A stretch of DNA of 64,000 nt from assembly GCF_052055485.1 (NCBI RefSeq), contig NZ_CP197171.1, forward strand, positions 2,542,001 through 2,606,000, given 5' to 3'. The notes beneath the pieces are model-generated. The model saw only the letters and a list, made by a program, of their open reading frames with translations, was not told where the DNA came from and searched no databases. Source of the DNA: Amphibacillus sp052055485 (GTDB lineage: Bacteria; Bacillota; Bacilli; Bacillales; Amphibacillaceae). How positions within the stretch are numbered: the first letter of the stretch is position 1; each line of letters starts with the position of its first letter. Position numbers and translations under genes: made by a program. Shown here one piece after another: positions 35,242 to 44,490 of this stretch.

Positions 35242-35808
35242 TTATTTATCTCCCTGAAGATCACATGGTTTGGCATTTTCAGGAATCAGGAAAGGATCCT
35301 GTTTATCAATATGGTCATAGAACATAATGCCATTAAGGTGATCAAGTTCATGCTGAAAAACAACAGCTGCATAGCCACGCAAGCGTAGTTTAACTTGTTG
35401 TCCGGCTAAATTTGTAGCGGATATTGTTACTCGAGCATAGCGCGAAACATATCCAGGCACTTCTCGATTAACAGATAAACAGCCTTCACCATTAGCAAGA
35501 AAAGTTTTTTCAACTGAATGACTAATAATTTTCGGATTGAAATACCCATCACTATAAGTATTTCCTTGTAAATCTTCAAAATGTACAGCGAACATTCGTT
35601 TAGAAATCCCTAATTGTGGTGCTGCAAGGCCGACACCTGCACGTAAGTTATATTTTTCAGCTATTTCTTCATCTTGACTATTTTTAAGAAACTGAAGCAT
35701 GTTTTCTAGTGTTTCTTTATCCTCTTTATTGGGTGGGAGCATGACTTCATTAGCCACCTGCTCTAGGACAGGATGTCCTTCGAGAATAATGTCTTTCATT
35801 GTAATCAA
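35242..35808 (-). CDS. def: Peptide deformylase
   Basis: This removes the N-formyl group from new proteins. The three family motifs are present: GVGLAAPQLG, EGCLSVNREVPG and QHELDHLNGIMF, which supply the metal ligands Cys and two His plus the catalytic Glu. At 188 residues it is the longer Gram-positive type, like B. subtilis DefB (YkrB). The start is a TTG (MITMKDII) about 10 nt from AAGGAG; an ATG three codons later is 19 nt away. The position near rnjA, ykyA and pdhA matches B. subtilis. Confidence 0.94.
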   Translation of the reverse strand: MITMKDIILEGHPVLEQVANEVMLPPNKEDKETLENMLQFLKNSQDEEIAEKYNLRAGVGLAAPQLGISKRMFAVHFEDLQGNTYSDGYFNPKIISHSVEKTFLANGEGCLSVNREVPGYVSRYARVTISATNLAGQQVKLRLRGYAAVVFQHELDHLNGIMFYDHIDKQDPFLIPENAKPCDLQGDK

Positions 35809-36039
35809 ATTTTATTCACTCCTTCATTGGTGCCTGTTATTCAACTAAGAATAATACCACGTCCATTTATTCCTGTAGATTAGTTTAACATATTAAATCA
35901 AAAAGAGCATAATTTAAAAACCAATATAAAATTTCTTTCTTTTTTAAGTTAATGCTTCAAGTTACTCTTTTAATTGTGTTATACTAATTTAAAATATGTC
36001 AAATTGCAACAAAGAGAAACAATGAATGGAGGCAAGAAA

Positions 36040-36690
36040 GTGCGTTTTAAATCGATTATTATATTATTATTAAGTGCTTTATTGTTAGGGGCATGTTCAG
36101 GTTCATCTACAGAAGAGACTATGTATGAACACATGGAGGAATCTGTGAAATTAGAGAATGAATTTGTGGAACAACAACAGCCTCTTAGCGAATTGGAGCA
36201 AGAAGAACAAGACTTATATCAGGAAATCAGTACATTAAGTATTGATGATTATGAGCAAATAAATGACTTAGCGGAACAAGCGATAGAATCCATAGAATTA
36301 AGAAGAGAACATATTGAAGCTGAGATAGAAAGTATTGAAATGTCAAAGGCTGAATTTGATGAAATTAAACCGTTAGTTGAAGAATTAGAAGACGAAACAC
36401 TACAAACACTTGCAACTGAAATGACTGAATTGATGGAAGAAAGATATGAGGCCTTTTTAACTTTACACAGTGCCTACCAACAATCTTTGGATTATGATGT
36501 TGAGTTGTATCAATTATTATCAAGAGAAGATTTAGAAGAGCCTGAGTTTACGGAACAAATTGAAAAAGTAAATGACCAATATCAAGAAATAATTGATAAA
36601 AATCTGGATTTTAACGAGGCTACAGATGCATTTAATGAGAAAAAAAGAGAGTTTTATGAGCAATCTGATTTAAATATAACATATGAATAA
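36040..36690 (+). CDS. ykyA: YkyA family coiled-coil lipoprotein
   Basis: The 216-residue protein has a lipoprotein signal with lipobox LLGAC at about residue 19, then a long highly acidic, Glu-rich helical region predicted to form coiled coils. It corresponds to YkyA, annotated as a putative cell-wall-binding lipoprotein, and in B. subtilis ykyA also precedes pdhA. The start is GTG, 5-6 nt after GGAGGC. Upstream in-frame ATG codons lack a binding site. A modular repeat copy starts 9 nt after the stop. Confidence 0.85.
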   Translation: MRFKSIIILLLSALLLGACSGSSTEETMYEHMEESVKLENEFVEQQQPLSELEQEEQDLYQEISTLSIDDYEQINDLAEQAIESIELRREHIEAEIESIEMSKAEFDEIKPLVEELEDETLQTLATEMTELMEERYEAFLTLHSAYQQSLDYDVELYQLLSREDLEEPEFTEQIEKVNDQYQEIIDKNLDFNEATDAFNEKKREFYEQSDLNITYE

Positions 36691-36698
36691 AGTGATAC

Positions 36699-37026
36699 TT
36701 TATCACAGATAACCGTCCGTAAAACTCGGGGCAACAATGGGTTTCGATGGGGCGAGTAACCACAGTCCCACGAAGTTGGTCACGCAGGCGTTACCCACAC
36801 GATGTGGTGGTTTTAGCCTGTGGTCCTTCGAATAGGGAAAGAAAATGAATCTATAATAGGCGGGAGATCAGGTGAGCTAATGTCCTGATTCACTCAACTA
36901 ACAAATGTTTTCGGTGGGGCGAGTAACCGCAAATATCTTCGGTGGGACGAGTAATCGCAGTCCCAGTCCCAGTCCCAATCAGTGGGAGAAGAGTGAAAAC
37001 TCCCACTGATTGAAGTTTCGCTTTAT
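36699..37026. repeat. Dispersed modular intergenic repeat, long copy C
   Basis: It shares both ends and most interior modules with copy A at 2541: TTTATCACAGATAACCGTCC, GGTTTCGATGGGGCGAGTAA, CACGATGTGGTGG, the paired GGGGCGAGTAACCGCA and GGACGAGTAATCGCAGTCCC modules, and the end CCCACTGATTGAAGTTTCG. Near the right end GTGAAAACTC precedes the CCCACTGATT block, repeating the GTAAAACTC of the left part. Between these two direct repeats lies everything that the 52-nt copy D lacks. Confidence 0.8.
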
Positions 37027-37052
37027 TTAGCGGAATAAGTGTGTTCGATTAA

Positions 37053-37088
37053 TAATATGGTCTGTTAAATCAGACCATATTTTTTTCG
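37053..37088 (+). terminator. Terminator before the pdh operon
   Basis: ATATGGTCTG and CAGACCATAT form an exact 10-bp stem followed by TTTTTTT. It probably ends ykyA transcripts that read through the repeat. Confidence 0.9.
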
Positions 37089-37489
37089 AATTGATTGAAT
37101 GAAAGCGGTTATTTATTGATGTTTTGTGCTTATATTATAAAAGAGTGGAAGTACTAATACACAATTAGATCTATAATAGTACAGTTTGATAATAATAGTG
37201 AAACAGTTCACATTTTTTGTTTTTTCTAAACTAAAAGGTTGAATATTTTTTAAGTTGTTTAAGCAAAGTGATTGACCGTTGTTTCATAATAGGCTAAACT
37301 AAGATTAGAAAATAAATTGTACTAATCATTATTCGCTTTTTCATTATAACAGTTTAATCTTTTGCTCAAAAAAGATTAAAATAGGAGATGAAAGGGTATT
37401 GTAATGGTAGGTGCTATTTTACTTTTTTAAATCATAGCTGATTTAATAAAAAAAAGAAAAAAACAAGTAGGAAAGGGTAGGTGAGTCTT
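37089..37489 (+). other. Upstream region of the pdh operon
   Basis: This AT-rich leader must contain the pdhA promoter. TATATTATAA at about 37132 and CTATAATAG at 37172 are candidate -10 elements without clear -35 partners. No open frame is supported. Confidence 0.4.
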
Positions 37490-38572
37490 TTGAAACGTAC
37501 TAAAGAAGTAATTGCAGAGCAATTTAAAACGTTTCAAATTCTGGATGAAGAAGGTAAGATCGTAAATGAAGAAGCGATGCCGGAACTTTCAGATGATGAA
37601 TTAAAAGAATTAATGACAAGAATGGTGTATACGAGAATTTTAGATCAACGCTCAATTGCATTAAACCGTCAAGGGCGTTTAGGTTTTTATGCACCAACAG
37701 CTGGGCAAGAGGCTTCACAACTAGGTTCTCAATATGCTTTAGAAAAAGAGGATTTTGTTTTACCAGGATACCGTGATGTTCCACAATTAATTTGGCATGG
37801 TTTACCCCTTTATAAAGCTTTCTTATTTTCCAAAGGACATTATGTTGGAAATCAAATGCCAGATGGTGTCAATGCTTTAAGTCCTCAAATTATTATCGGT
37901 GCTCAGTATGTTCAAGCTGCTGGTGTAGCACTTGGTATTAAAAAACGTGGCGATAAAGCTGTAGCTATTGCTTATACTGGTGATGGCGGGACTTCTCAAG
38001 GTGATTTCTATGAAGGCATTAACTTTGCAGGTGCCTTTAACTCACCAGCAATCTTTGTCGTACAAAATAATCATTTTGCTATTTCTACCCCTGTTGAAAA
38101 ACAAACAGCTGCTGAGACATTGGCACAAAAAGCAGTTGCGGCAGGTATTGAAGGTATCCAAGTTGATGGTATGGATGTTTTGGCTGTTTATGTTGCAACA
38201 AAAGAAGCGCGTGAACGTGCAGTAAACGGCGAAGGACCTTCATTAATTGAAACCTTAACCTATCGTTATGGTCCTCATACAATGGCTGGGGATGATCCAA
38301 CTCGTTATCGTACAGAAGATCTAGATAGCGAATGGGAAAAGAAAGATCCACTTGTTCGTTTCCGTAAATTCCTAGAAGACAAAGGGATATGGTCAGAGGA
38401 AGAGGAAAACAAAGTGATTGAAAAAGCCAAAGAAGAAATTAAAGCTGCGATTAAAGAAGCAGATAATACACCAAAACAGAAAGTGACAGATTTAATTGGT
38501 AATATGTATGAGACACTTCCTGCTAATTTAGAAGAACAAATGGAAGAATATAAAGCAAAGGAGTCGAAGTAA
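37490..38572 (+). CDS. pdhA: Pyruvate dehydrogenase E1 alpha subunit
   Basis: PdhA and PdhB form the ThDP-dependent E1 that decarboxylates pyruvate. The ThDP motif is TGDGGTSQGDFYEGINFAG, ending at the conserved NN in FVVQNN. The phosphorylation-loop-like segment RYGPHTMAGDDPTRYR and the N-terminal RMVYTRILDQRS are also as in B. subtilis. The start is taken as TTG (LKRTKEVIAEQF), 6 nt after AGGTG; a GTG three codons upstream is an alternative. 360 residues. First gene of pdhABCD, 3 nt before pdhB. Confidence 0.95.
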   Translation: MKRTKEVIAEQFKTFQILDEEGKIVNEEAMPELSDDELKELMTRMVYTRILDQRSIALNRQGRLGFYAPTAGQEASQLGSQYALEKEDFVLPGYRDVPQLIWHGLPLYKAFLFSKGHYVGNQMPDGVNALSPQIIIGAQYVQAAGVALGIKKRGDKAVAIAYTGDGGTSQGDFYEGINFAGAFNSPAIFVVQNNHFAISTPVEKQTAAETLAQKAVAAGIEGIQVDGMDVLAVYVATKEARERAVNGEGPSLIETLTYRYGPHTMAGDDPTRYRTEDLDSEWEKKDPLVRFRKFLEDKGIWSEEEENKVIEKAKEEIKAAIKEADNTPKQKVTDLIGNMYETLPANLEEQMEEYKAKESK

Positions 38573-38575
38573 ATC

Positions 38576-39553
38576 ATGGCTCAAATGACGATGATTCAAG
38601 CAATTACTGACGGGTTACGTACCGAATTAAAAAAAGATGAAAGTGTACTGGTTTTTGGTGAAGATATTGGAAAAAACGGCGGTGTTTTCCGAGCTACAGA
38701 AGGCTTGCAAGATGAGTTCGGTGAAGATAGAGTTTTTGATACACCATTAGCTGAGTCAGGTATTGGTGGTTTAGCCTTTGGACTAAGTACTCAAGGTTTC
38801 CGCCCAGTTCCAGAAATTCAATTCTTCGGCTTTGTTTATGAAGTTATGGATTCAATTAGTGGTCAAATGGCTCGTTTGCGCTATCGTTCAGGCAACACAA
38901 TGAATGCTCCGGTCACAATTAGAGCACCATTTGGTGGGGGTGTAGCAACACCTGAATTACATGCTGATTCACTGGAGGGTTTGATGGCCCAACAACCTGG
39001 TTTAAAAGTGGTTATTCCTTCAAATCCATATGATGCAAAGGGTCTACTTATTTCCGCTATTCGTGATAATGATCCAGTTATTTTCTTAGAGCATATGAAA
39101 TTATATCGTTCTTTCCGTGAGGAAGTTCCTGAAGAGGAATATACAGTTGAATTAGGTAAAGCTAAAGTTAAGCGTGAAGGTACTGATGTTACCCTGATTG
39201 CTTACGGTGCTATGGTTCAAGCTTCAATAAAGGCAGCAGAAGAACTAGAGAAAAATGGTGTCAATGCTGAGGTAATCGACTTGCGGACGATTGCTCCGTT
39301 AGATATCGAAACAATCGTAGAATCTGTTAAGAAAACAAACCGCGTGGTTGTCGTTCAAGAAGCGCAACGTCAAGCGGGTGTTGCTTCACAAGTTGTCGCT
39401 GAAATTCAAGAACGGGCTATTTTACATTTAGAAGCACCTGTTTTACGTGTAACAGCGCCAGATACTGTTTTTGCTTTTACAGCAGCAGAACAAGTTTGGT
39501 TACCCAATCACAATGATATTGTTGAAAAAGTAAACGAAGTTATTAACTACTAG
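38576..39553 (+). CDS. pdhB: Pyruvate dehydrogenase E1 beta subunit
   Basis: The 325-residue transketolase-fold subunit begins AQMTMIQAITDGLRTELKKD. Motifs seen are VFGEDIGKNGGVFRATEGL (with the catalytic Glu region), DTPLAESGIGGLAFGLS, RAPFGGGVATPELHADS and the C-terminal VIDLRTIAPLD. It pairs with PdhA. The gene starts 3 nt after the pdhA stop, after AAAGGAG. Confidence 0.96.
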   Translation: MAQMTMIQAITDGLRTELKKDESVLVFGEDIGKNGGVFRATEGLQDEFGEDRVFDTPLAESGIGGLAFGLSTQGFRPVPEIQFFGFVYEVMDSISGQMARLRYRSGNTMNAPVTIRAPFGGGVATPELHADSLEGLMAQQPGLKVVIPSNPYDAKGLLISAIRDNDPVIFLEHMKLYRSFREEVPEEEYTVELGKAKVKREGTDVTLIAYGAMVQASIKAAEELEKNGVNAEVIDLRTIAPLDIETIVESVKKTNRVVVVQEAQRQAGVASQVVAEIQERAILHLEAPVLRVTAPDTVFAFTAAEQVWLPNHNDIVEKVNEVINY

Positions 39554-39583
39554 GAAATAAAAAGACCAGGGAGGTAAGCGATA

Positions 39584-41200
39584 ATGGCATTTGAATTTAA
39601 ATTGCCTGATATTGGTGAAGGTATCCATGAAGGCGAAATCGTCAAGTGGTTTGTTAAAGCTGGCGATGAAATCCAAGAAGATGATGTGCTATGTGAGATT
39701 CAAAATGATAAAGCAGTTGTAGAAATCCCATCTCCTGTAGAAGGAACGGTTAAAGACGTTCACTTTTCTGAAGGTGATGTTGCGACTGTTGGTGAAACAA
39801 TTATTACCATAGATGCTGAAGGATATGAAGATGAAGGTAGTGACTCTTCGGCTCAAGATGAACAAGAAGCAACCCAATCAGAACCCGAGCAAACGCAAAG
39901 CTCTGACAGCGGTAAAGGTGTCTTTGCCTTTAAATTACCTGACATCGGTGAAGGTATCCATGAAGGTGAAATCGTCAAATGGTTTGTTAAAGCTGATGAT
40001 GAAATAAAAGAAGATGATGTCCTATGCGAAATTCAAAATGATAAGGCAGTTGTAGAGATCCCATCACCAGTTGAAGGAACGGTTAAAGAGGTTCATTTTT
40101 CTGAAGGTGATGTTGCGACTGTTGGTGAAACGATTATTTCTATCTATGCTGAAGGATATGAATCTGAGGAGGAAGAATCAGCCCCTGCTCAAGAAGAGAA
40201 AACGGCAGAAAAAACTACAGAGAAAGCAGAAAATGAATCTGTTGATGAAGATACGAATAAACGCGTGATTGCCATGCCTTCTGTCCGTAAATTTGCTCGT
40301 GATCATGATGTGAAGATTGCAAATGTTAAGGGTACTGGTAAAAATGGTCGTGTACTTAAAGAAGATGTCGAAGACTTTATCAATGGTAAACAAAAAGATT
40401 CTTCACAAGCAACGGCAAAAACAGAGCAAGCTGAAAAACCAGCTACTGAAACAAAAGCAGAAGCTAAAAAAGCAACAACTAAGACAGCAACAGGTGATCT
40501 TCCAGAAACTAGAGAGAAAATGTCAACCATTCGTAAATCAATTGCTAAAGCAATGGTTAACTCTAAGCATAAAGCACCTCATGTTGTATTACATGATGAA
40601 GTGGATGTGTCTGAACTTGTTGCACACCGTAAGAAATTCAAGCCAATTGCTGCAGAACAAGATATTAAGTTAACGTATCTTCCATATGTTGTTAAAGCAT
40701 TAGTTTCTGCACTGAAAAAATACCCAATTATTAATGCGTCAGTTGATGATGAAACTGAAGAAATCATTTACAAGCATTATTATAATGTTGGTATTGCTGC
40801 TGACACGGAAAAAGGTTTACTTGTACCAGTTGTAAAGGATGCAGATAAAAAGTCTATCTTTGATATTTCTAAAGAAATCAGTGAATTAGCTCAAAAAGCT
40901 AATGATTTTAAACTTTCGCCAGATGAAATGTCAGGAGCATCAAGTACAATATCAAACATTGGATCAGCTGGCGGGCAATGGTTTACACCAATCATTAACT
41001 ACCCTGAAGCAGCTATCCTTGGAATTGGTCGAATTGCTGAAAAACCTATTGTAAAAGATGGGGAAATTGTAGCAGCACCTGTATTGGCACTTTCATTAAG
41101 CTTTGATCACCGTATCGTTGATGGTGCAACGGCTCAATTTGCATTAAACCAAGTGAAACGTTTATTAAACGATCCACAATTAATTATGATGGAGGCGTAA
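39584..41200 (+). CDS. pdhC: Pyruvate dehydrogenase E2 (dihydrolipoyl acetyltransferase) with two lipoyl domains
   Basis: The 538-residue core protein has two N-terminal lipoyl domains (lipoylated Lys43 and Lys154, each in QNDKAVVEIPS), acidic linkers, an E3/E1-binding domain (MPSVRKFARDHDVKIANVKG), an Ala/Lys/Thr-rich linker, and the catalytic domain ending in FDHRIVDGATAQFALN (catalytic HxxxDG). B. subtilis PdhC has one lipoyl domain. The two here are nearly identical also in DNA, which implies a recent duplication or ongoing gene conversion. GGGAGG precedes the ATG. Confidence 0.96.
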   Translation: MAFEFKLPDIGEGIHEGEIVKWFVKAGDEIQEDDVLCEIQNDKAVVEIPSPVEGTVKDVHFSEGDVATVGETIITIDAEGYEDEGSDSSAQDEQEATQSEPEQTQSSDSGKGVFAFKLPDIGEGIHEGEIVKWFVKADDEIKEDDVLCEIQNDKAVVEIPSPVEGTVKEVHFSEGDVATVGETIISIYAEGYESEEEESAPAQEEKTAEKTTEKAENESVDEDTNKRVIAMPSVRKFARDHDVKIANVKGTGKNGRVLKEDVEDFINGKQKDSSQATAKTEQAEKPATETKAEAKKATTKTATGDLPETREKMSTIRKSIAKAMVNSKHKAPHVVLHDEVDVSELVAHRKKFKPIAAEQDIKLTYLPYVVKALVSALKKYPIINASVDDETEEIIYKHYYNVGIAADTEKGLLVPVVKDADKKSIFDISKEISELAQKANDFKLSPDEMSGASSTISNIGSAGGQWFTPIINYPEAAILGIGRIAEKPIVKDGEIVAAPVLALSLSFDHRIVDGATAQFALNQVKRLLNDPQLIMMEA

Positions 41201-41206
41201 TCGAAT

Positions 41207-42613
41207 ATGGTAGTAGGAGATTTTCCAATTGAATTAGATACACTAGTAGTTGGCGCAGGACCTGGCGGCTATGTAGCCGCCATCCGTGCTGCTCAAACGG
41301 GTCAAAAAGTAACAATTGTAGATAAAGGTGCTTTAGGTGGAGTCTGCTTAAATGTGGGCTGTATTCCATCAAAAGCATTAATTGAAGCAGGTAATCACTA
41401 TAATGATGCTAAGCATTCAGATGAAATGGGAATTACAGCTGAAAATGTAACCGTTGATTTTGCTAAAGTCCAAGAATGGAAAGCTGGTATTGTTAATAAA
41501 CTAACATCAGGTGTAGAGGGTTTATTAAAAGGCAACAAAGTTGATATTATTAGTGGTGAAGTTTACTTTGTTGATAAAAATACGGTTCGTGTCATGGATG
41601 AAAAGAGTTCTCAAACTTATATTTTTAAGGATTGTATTGTTGCCACAGGTTCAACACCAATTGAAATTCCATCCTTTAAATATTCAGAACGAATTCTTGA
41701 TTCAACAGGTGCCTTAGCACTTAAAGAAATTCCTAAAAAATTGATTGTTATTGGCGGAGGATATATTGGTACAGAGCTAGGTGCTGCCTATGCTGATTTC
41801 GGCACAGAAGTTACTATTTTAGAAGGATTGGATGAAATTCTAGGCGGATTTGAAAAAGATATGACTTCAATTGTTAAGCGTCATTTGAAAAAGAAAAATG
41901 CTAAGATTGTGACGAATGCAATGGCGAAAAGCTCTGAATTAACAGATAATGGTGTTAAAGTAACTTATGAAGCAAAAGGGAAAGAAGAAACTATCGAAGC
42001 TGACTATGTATTAGTTACCGTCGGACGTTATCCAAACACTTCTGAAATTGGCTTAGAGGAAATTGGAATAGAGATGGATGATCGAGGCTTAGTTAAAATT
42101 GATAAACAGTGTCGCACGAGTGTAGATAATATTTTCGCTATTGGTGATATTGTTGCTGGTCCACCACTTGCTCATAAAGCTTCTTATGAAGGTAAAATAG
42201 CAGCTGAGGCCATTGCTGGAGAGAAATCAGAAATAGATTATAATGGCATTCCAGCTGTTGTGTTTGCTGATCCTGAGCTTGCTTCAGTTGGTTATACTGA
42301 GAAAGAGGCTAAAGAAGCTGGTTATGACGTTAAAGCATCTAAATTCCCGTTTGGTGCAAATGGTCGTGCCCTTTCCTTGGGAAGTAAAGATGGATTTGTT
42401 CGTTTAGTCACTCGTAAAGAAGATGGGCTGCTATTAGGTGGTCAAGTTGCTGGTACAAACGCAAGTGATATTATTTCTGAAATTGGTTTAGCTATTGAAG
42501 CGGGTATGTCAGCCGAAGATTTAGCATTAACTATTCATGCTCACCCAACTCTAGGTGAAATTGTTATGGAAGCTTCAGAAGTTGCAGTAGGCCGGCCAAT
42601 TCATATTATGTAA
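41207..42613 (+). CDS. pdhD: Dihydrolipoamide dehydrogenase (E3)
   Basis: This flavoprotein reoxidises lipoamide with NAD+. Motifs are the FAD site VVGAGPGGYVAAIRAAQ, the redox disulfide GGVCLNVGCIPSKALIE, the NAD site IGGGYIGTELGAAYADFGTE, the second FAD site IFAIGDIVAGPPLAHKA, and the C-terminal His-Glu pair IHAHPTLGE. The 468 residues are normal. It lies 6 nt after pdhC, with GGAGGCG before the ATG. A terminator follows at once. Confidence 0.97.
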   Translation: MVVGDFPIELDTLVVGAGPGGYVAAIRAAQTGQKVTIVDKGALGGVCLNVGCIPSKALIEAGNHYNDAKHSDEMGITAENVTVDFAKVQEWKAGIVNKLTSGVEGLLKGNKVDIISGEVYFVDKNTVRVMDEKSSQTYIFKDCIVATGSTPIEIPSFKYSERILDSTGALALKEIPKKLIVIGGGYIGTELGAAYADFGTEVTILEGLDEILGGFEKDMTSIVKRHLKKKNAKIVTNAMAKSSELTDNGVKVTYEAKGKEETIEADYVLVTVGRYPNTSEIGLEEIGIEMDDRGLVKIDKQCRTSVDNIFAIGDIVAGPPLAHKASYEGKIAAEAIAGEKSEIDYNGIPAVVFADPELASVGYTEKEAKEAGYDVKASKFPFGANGRALSLGSKDGFVRLVTRKEDGLLLGGQVAGTNASDIISEIGLAIEAGMSAEDLALTIHAHPTLGEIVMEASEVAVGRPIHIM

Positions 42614-42617
42614 TTTT

Positions 42618-42664
42618 TTGAAAAAACACCAGTTATTCTTTAGGAATCACTGGTGTTTTTTTAT
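42618..42664 (+). terminator. Terminator of the pdh operon
   Basis: AAAAAACACCAGT and ACTGGTGTTTTTTT form the stem around a loop of about 15 nt. It starts only a few nt after the pdhD stop. Confidence 0.9.
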
Positions 42665-42716
42665 CATTAAATCATTTATACTAATTAGTAGAAAAAATAA
42701 TAAGGGAGTGCGGCTG

Positions 42717-43574
42717 ATGAAGTGGAGAAAGCTAATGATAATATTAAGCTTTTTCTTAATATTTATCTTATTAGGTTGTCAAGAACAAGCAGAAGAACCA
42801 AACCATGATGAAGAAACTGAAGTAAATGAAGACGATCAGGAAAGTGATTATGAAGATCCAGAACAGGACACGGATGATTCAACAGAAACTGATTTAGATG
42901 AAAATATTGATGAGCAGGAAGATGAAGAGACGGAGCCATTGTATCAGATAAATCAAACGAGTTGGCGTGTAGAGCCGATATCAGATGAGACCAATAGTAA
43001 AGTCGCTTTACTAACTATTGATGATGCAGTAGATGAAAATGCACTGGATATGGCTCATACCTTAAAAGAACTTGATGCACCAGCAATCTTTTTTGTTAAT
43101 GGTCACTTTATTGAAACGGATGAAAAACAAGAAATGTTAAAAGAAATTCATGAGATGGGATTTGCCATTGGTAACCATACCTATACACATCCAAATCTTC
43201 AAGAAATATCCGAGGACGAGCAGAGAAAAGAAATTGTTGAATTAAATGATTTAATTGAAGAAATTATTGGAGAACGTCCGAAATTCTTTAGAGCACCACA
43301 TGGGGCAAATACAGATTTTTCTTTTGAGATTGTAGAACAAGAAGAAATGGTTCCGATGAATTGGACATATGGTTATGATTGGGAAGCTGATTATATGGAT
43401 TCTGAAGCTTTAGCAGATATTATGGTTAATACAGAATATTTAACTGATGGTGCTAACCTGTTAATGCATGATCGGGATTGGACAGCGGGGGCCTTGGAGG
43501 ATATTGTTACAGGCCTTCGAGATAAAGACTATGAACTTGTTGATCCTCATTTAATTCAAACCATTTCTGAATAA
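42717..43574 (+). CDS. Polysaccharide deacetylase (NodB-type) lipoprotein
   Basis: The 285-residue protein has a lipoprotein signal with lipobox ILLGC (about residue 20), a linker of about 60 mostly acidic residues, and a NodB domain. Carbohydrate esterase 4 motifs are visible: LTIDDAVDE (motif 1, both Asp kept although TFDDGP is usual), HTYTHP (metal His pair), RAPHGAN (motif 3), WTYGYDWEADY (motif 4) and LLMHDRD (motif 5). It probably deacetylates peptidoglycan or another wall glycan at the outer membrane face. The ATG follows GGGAG; a longer upstream frame overlaps the pdh terminator and is rejected. Confidence 0.9.
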   Translation: MKWRKLMIILSFFLIFILLGCQEQAEEPNHDEETEVNEDDQESDYEDPEQDTDDSTETDLDENIDEQEDEETEPLYQINQTSWRVEPISDETNSKVALLTIDDAVDENALDMAHTLKELDAPAIFFVNGHFIETDEKQEMLKEIHEMGFAIGNHTYTHPNLQEISEDEQRKEIVELNDLIEEIIGERPKFFRAPHGANTDFSFEIVEQEEMVPMNWTYGYDWEADYMDSEALADIMVNTEYLTDGANLLMHDRDWTAGALEDIVTGLRDKDYELVDPHLIQTISE

Positions 43575-43595
43575 GGTTAGGGAGGTAGAATACTT

Positions 43596-43865
43596 ATGGA
43601 TTACCACTATCCCATTGATTCAAGCTGGTCTACTGAAGAGACAATCATTGTTGTAGAATTTTTAGCATTAGTTGAAAAAGCCTATCAGGGCTCGGTTTCA
43701 AGAGCAGAGTTGTTAAATCAATATCGTGCCTTTAAAGAAATTATTCCAAGTAAAAGTGAGGAAAAGACGATTGGCAAAGAGTTTGAACAAGCATCTGGCT
43801 ATTCATTGTACCATACTGTAAAAAAGGCTAGAAATGGAGTCAGTGAGCAAATAACAATGCCATAG
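43596..43865 (+). CDS. yktA: UPF0223 family protein YktA
   Basis: The 89-residue protein begins MDYHYPIDSSWSTEETI and has the UPF0223 pattern IPSKSEEKTIGKEFEQASGYS near the middle. Its function is unknown. In B. subtilis yktA and yktB also follow the pdh region. GGGAGG precedes the ATG, 21 nt after the deacetylase stop, so the two may be co-transcribed. Confidence 0.9.
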   Translation: MDYHYPIDSSWSTEETIIVVEFLALVEKAYQGSVSRAELLNQYRAFKEIIPSKSEEKTIGKEFEQASGYSLYHTVKKARNGVSEQITMP

Positions 43866-43879
43866 TTAGTTATTATAGA

Positions 43880-43920
43880 AGCTGTTGCACAATGAATAAG
43901 TTGTGCAACAGTTTTTTCTT
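43880..43920 (+). terminator. Terminator of yktA
   Basis: GCTGTTGCACAA and TTGTGCAACAG surround a short loop and are followed by TTTTTTCTTTCTC. Confidence 0.9.
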
Positions 43921-43960
43921 TCTCAATATTGGAAGTTTGATACACTCTATTCAATTTTTT

Positions 43961-44220
43961 AACCTGGAATTTTGCTTGAAATGTAGGTTAGAAAGGTTAT
44001 ACCAGACATTTTGGCTTGCGATTTGATGTGAAATGTTTGATAGAAGACCTCTATTCGACATTTTGGTTTAGAATTTCATATGCAATGTCTGATAGAAGGC
44101 CTTTATTCACCATTTTAGTTTGGGCTTTCACTTAAAAAGTCGGATAAAAGTGTTCTATCCGACTTTTCGACTTGCAATTTCAATCAAAACATTGGATAGA
44201 AGCTCTACCCAATTTTACTA
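43961..44220. repeat. Tandem array of five diverged 52-bp hairpin units
   Basis: Five consecutive units of about 52 bp begin near 43961, 44014, 44066, 44118 and 44170. The shared pattern is (G/A)-(C/T)TT-G-x-(G/A)ATTT, then A-x-TGT-x-(T/G)GATAGAAG, then TAT-x-C-(G/A)-ACATTTT. Inside each unit the last two blocks pair: in unit 4 AAAGTCGGATA pairs with TATCCGACTTT around AAAGTGTTC. Arm changes are often matched on the other arm, for example TGTTTGATA/TATTCGACA. The units code for nothing obvious. Inverted relatives lie at 46870-46985. Confidence 0.7.
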
Positions 44221-44416
44221 AGCGGAAGTTAAGATGGTGAATTAGCTTCGATATTCACGTAATGGTTACTGTACCATAGATTTAATGACACAAAAAATAA
44301 TACTTGACTAATCGTAGGAAAGAATTTGGAATAGAACAAAAAGAATTATTCTAAACATGAACAGCCGTGATACAAGGGAGAAAGGTCGCAGTTGAGATAT
44401 GCTCTCCTCTTTCTCT
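44221..44416. other. Intergenic stretch with a short repeat relative
   Basis: TCTAAACATGAACA followed by GGGAGAAAGGTCGCAGTTGA at about 44352-44392 is related to 26583-26635. No gene is seen. Confidence 0.4.
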
Positions 44417-44445
44417 AGCCACGAAATGCGATCTCGTGGCTTTTA
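44417..44445 (+). terminator. Terminator-like hairpin
   Basis: AGCCACGA and TCGTGGCT form an exact 8-bp stem followed by TTTTAAT. No gene with a stop lies directly upstream, so it may be a relic. Confidence 0.5.
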
Positions 44446-44490
44446 ATAACGATTTGACACTCTCTATTTGGTGAGTGAAAGTTAAGTTAT

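Noticed and set aside
40071..40673. Lys/Leu-rich alternative frames inside pdhC
   Set aside because: They are shadows of a strongly supported gene with lipoyl, binding and catalytic domains.
42618..42716. Longer start for the polysaccharide deacetylase
   Set aside because: The extension translates the pdh terminator and removes the lipoprotein signal from the N-terminus.
43961..44220. CRISPR array
   Set aside because: Units vary throughout and no constant repeat alternates with unique spacers; no cas genes are in the window.
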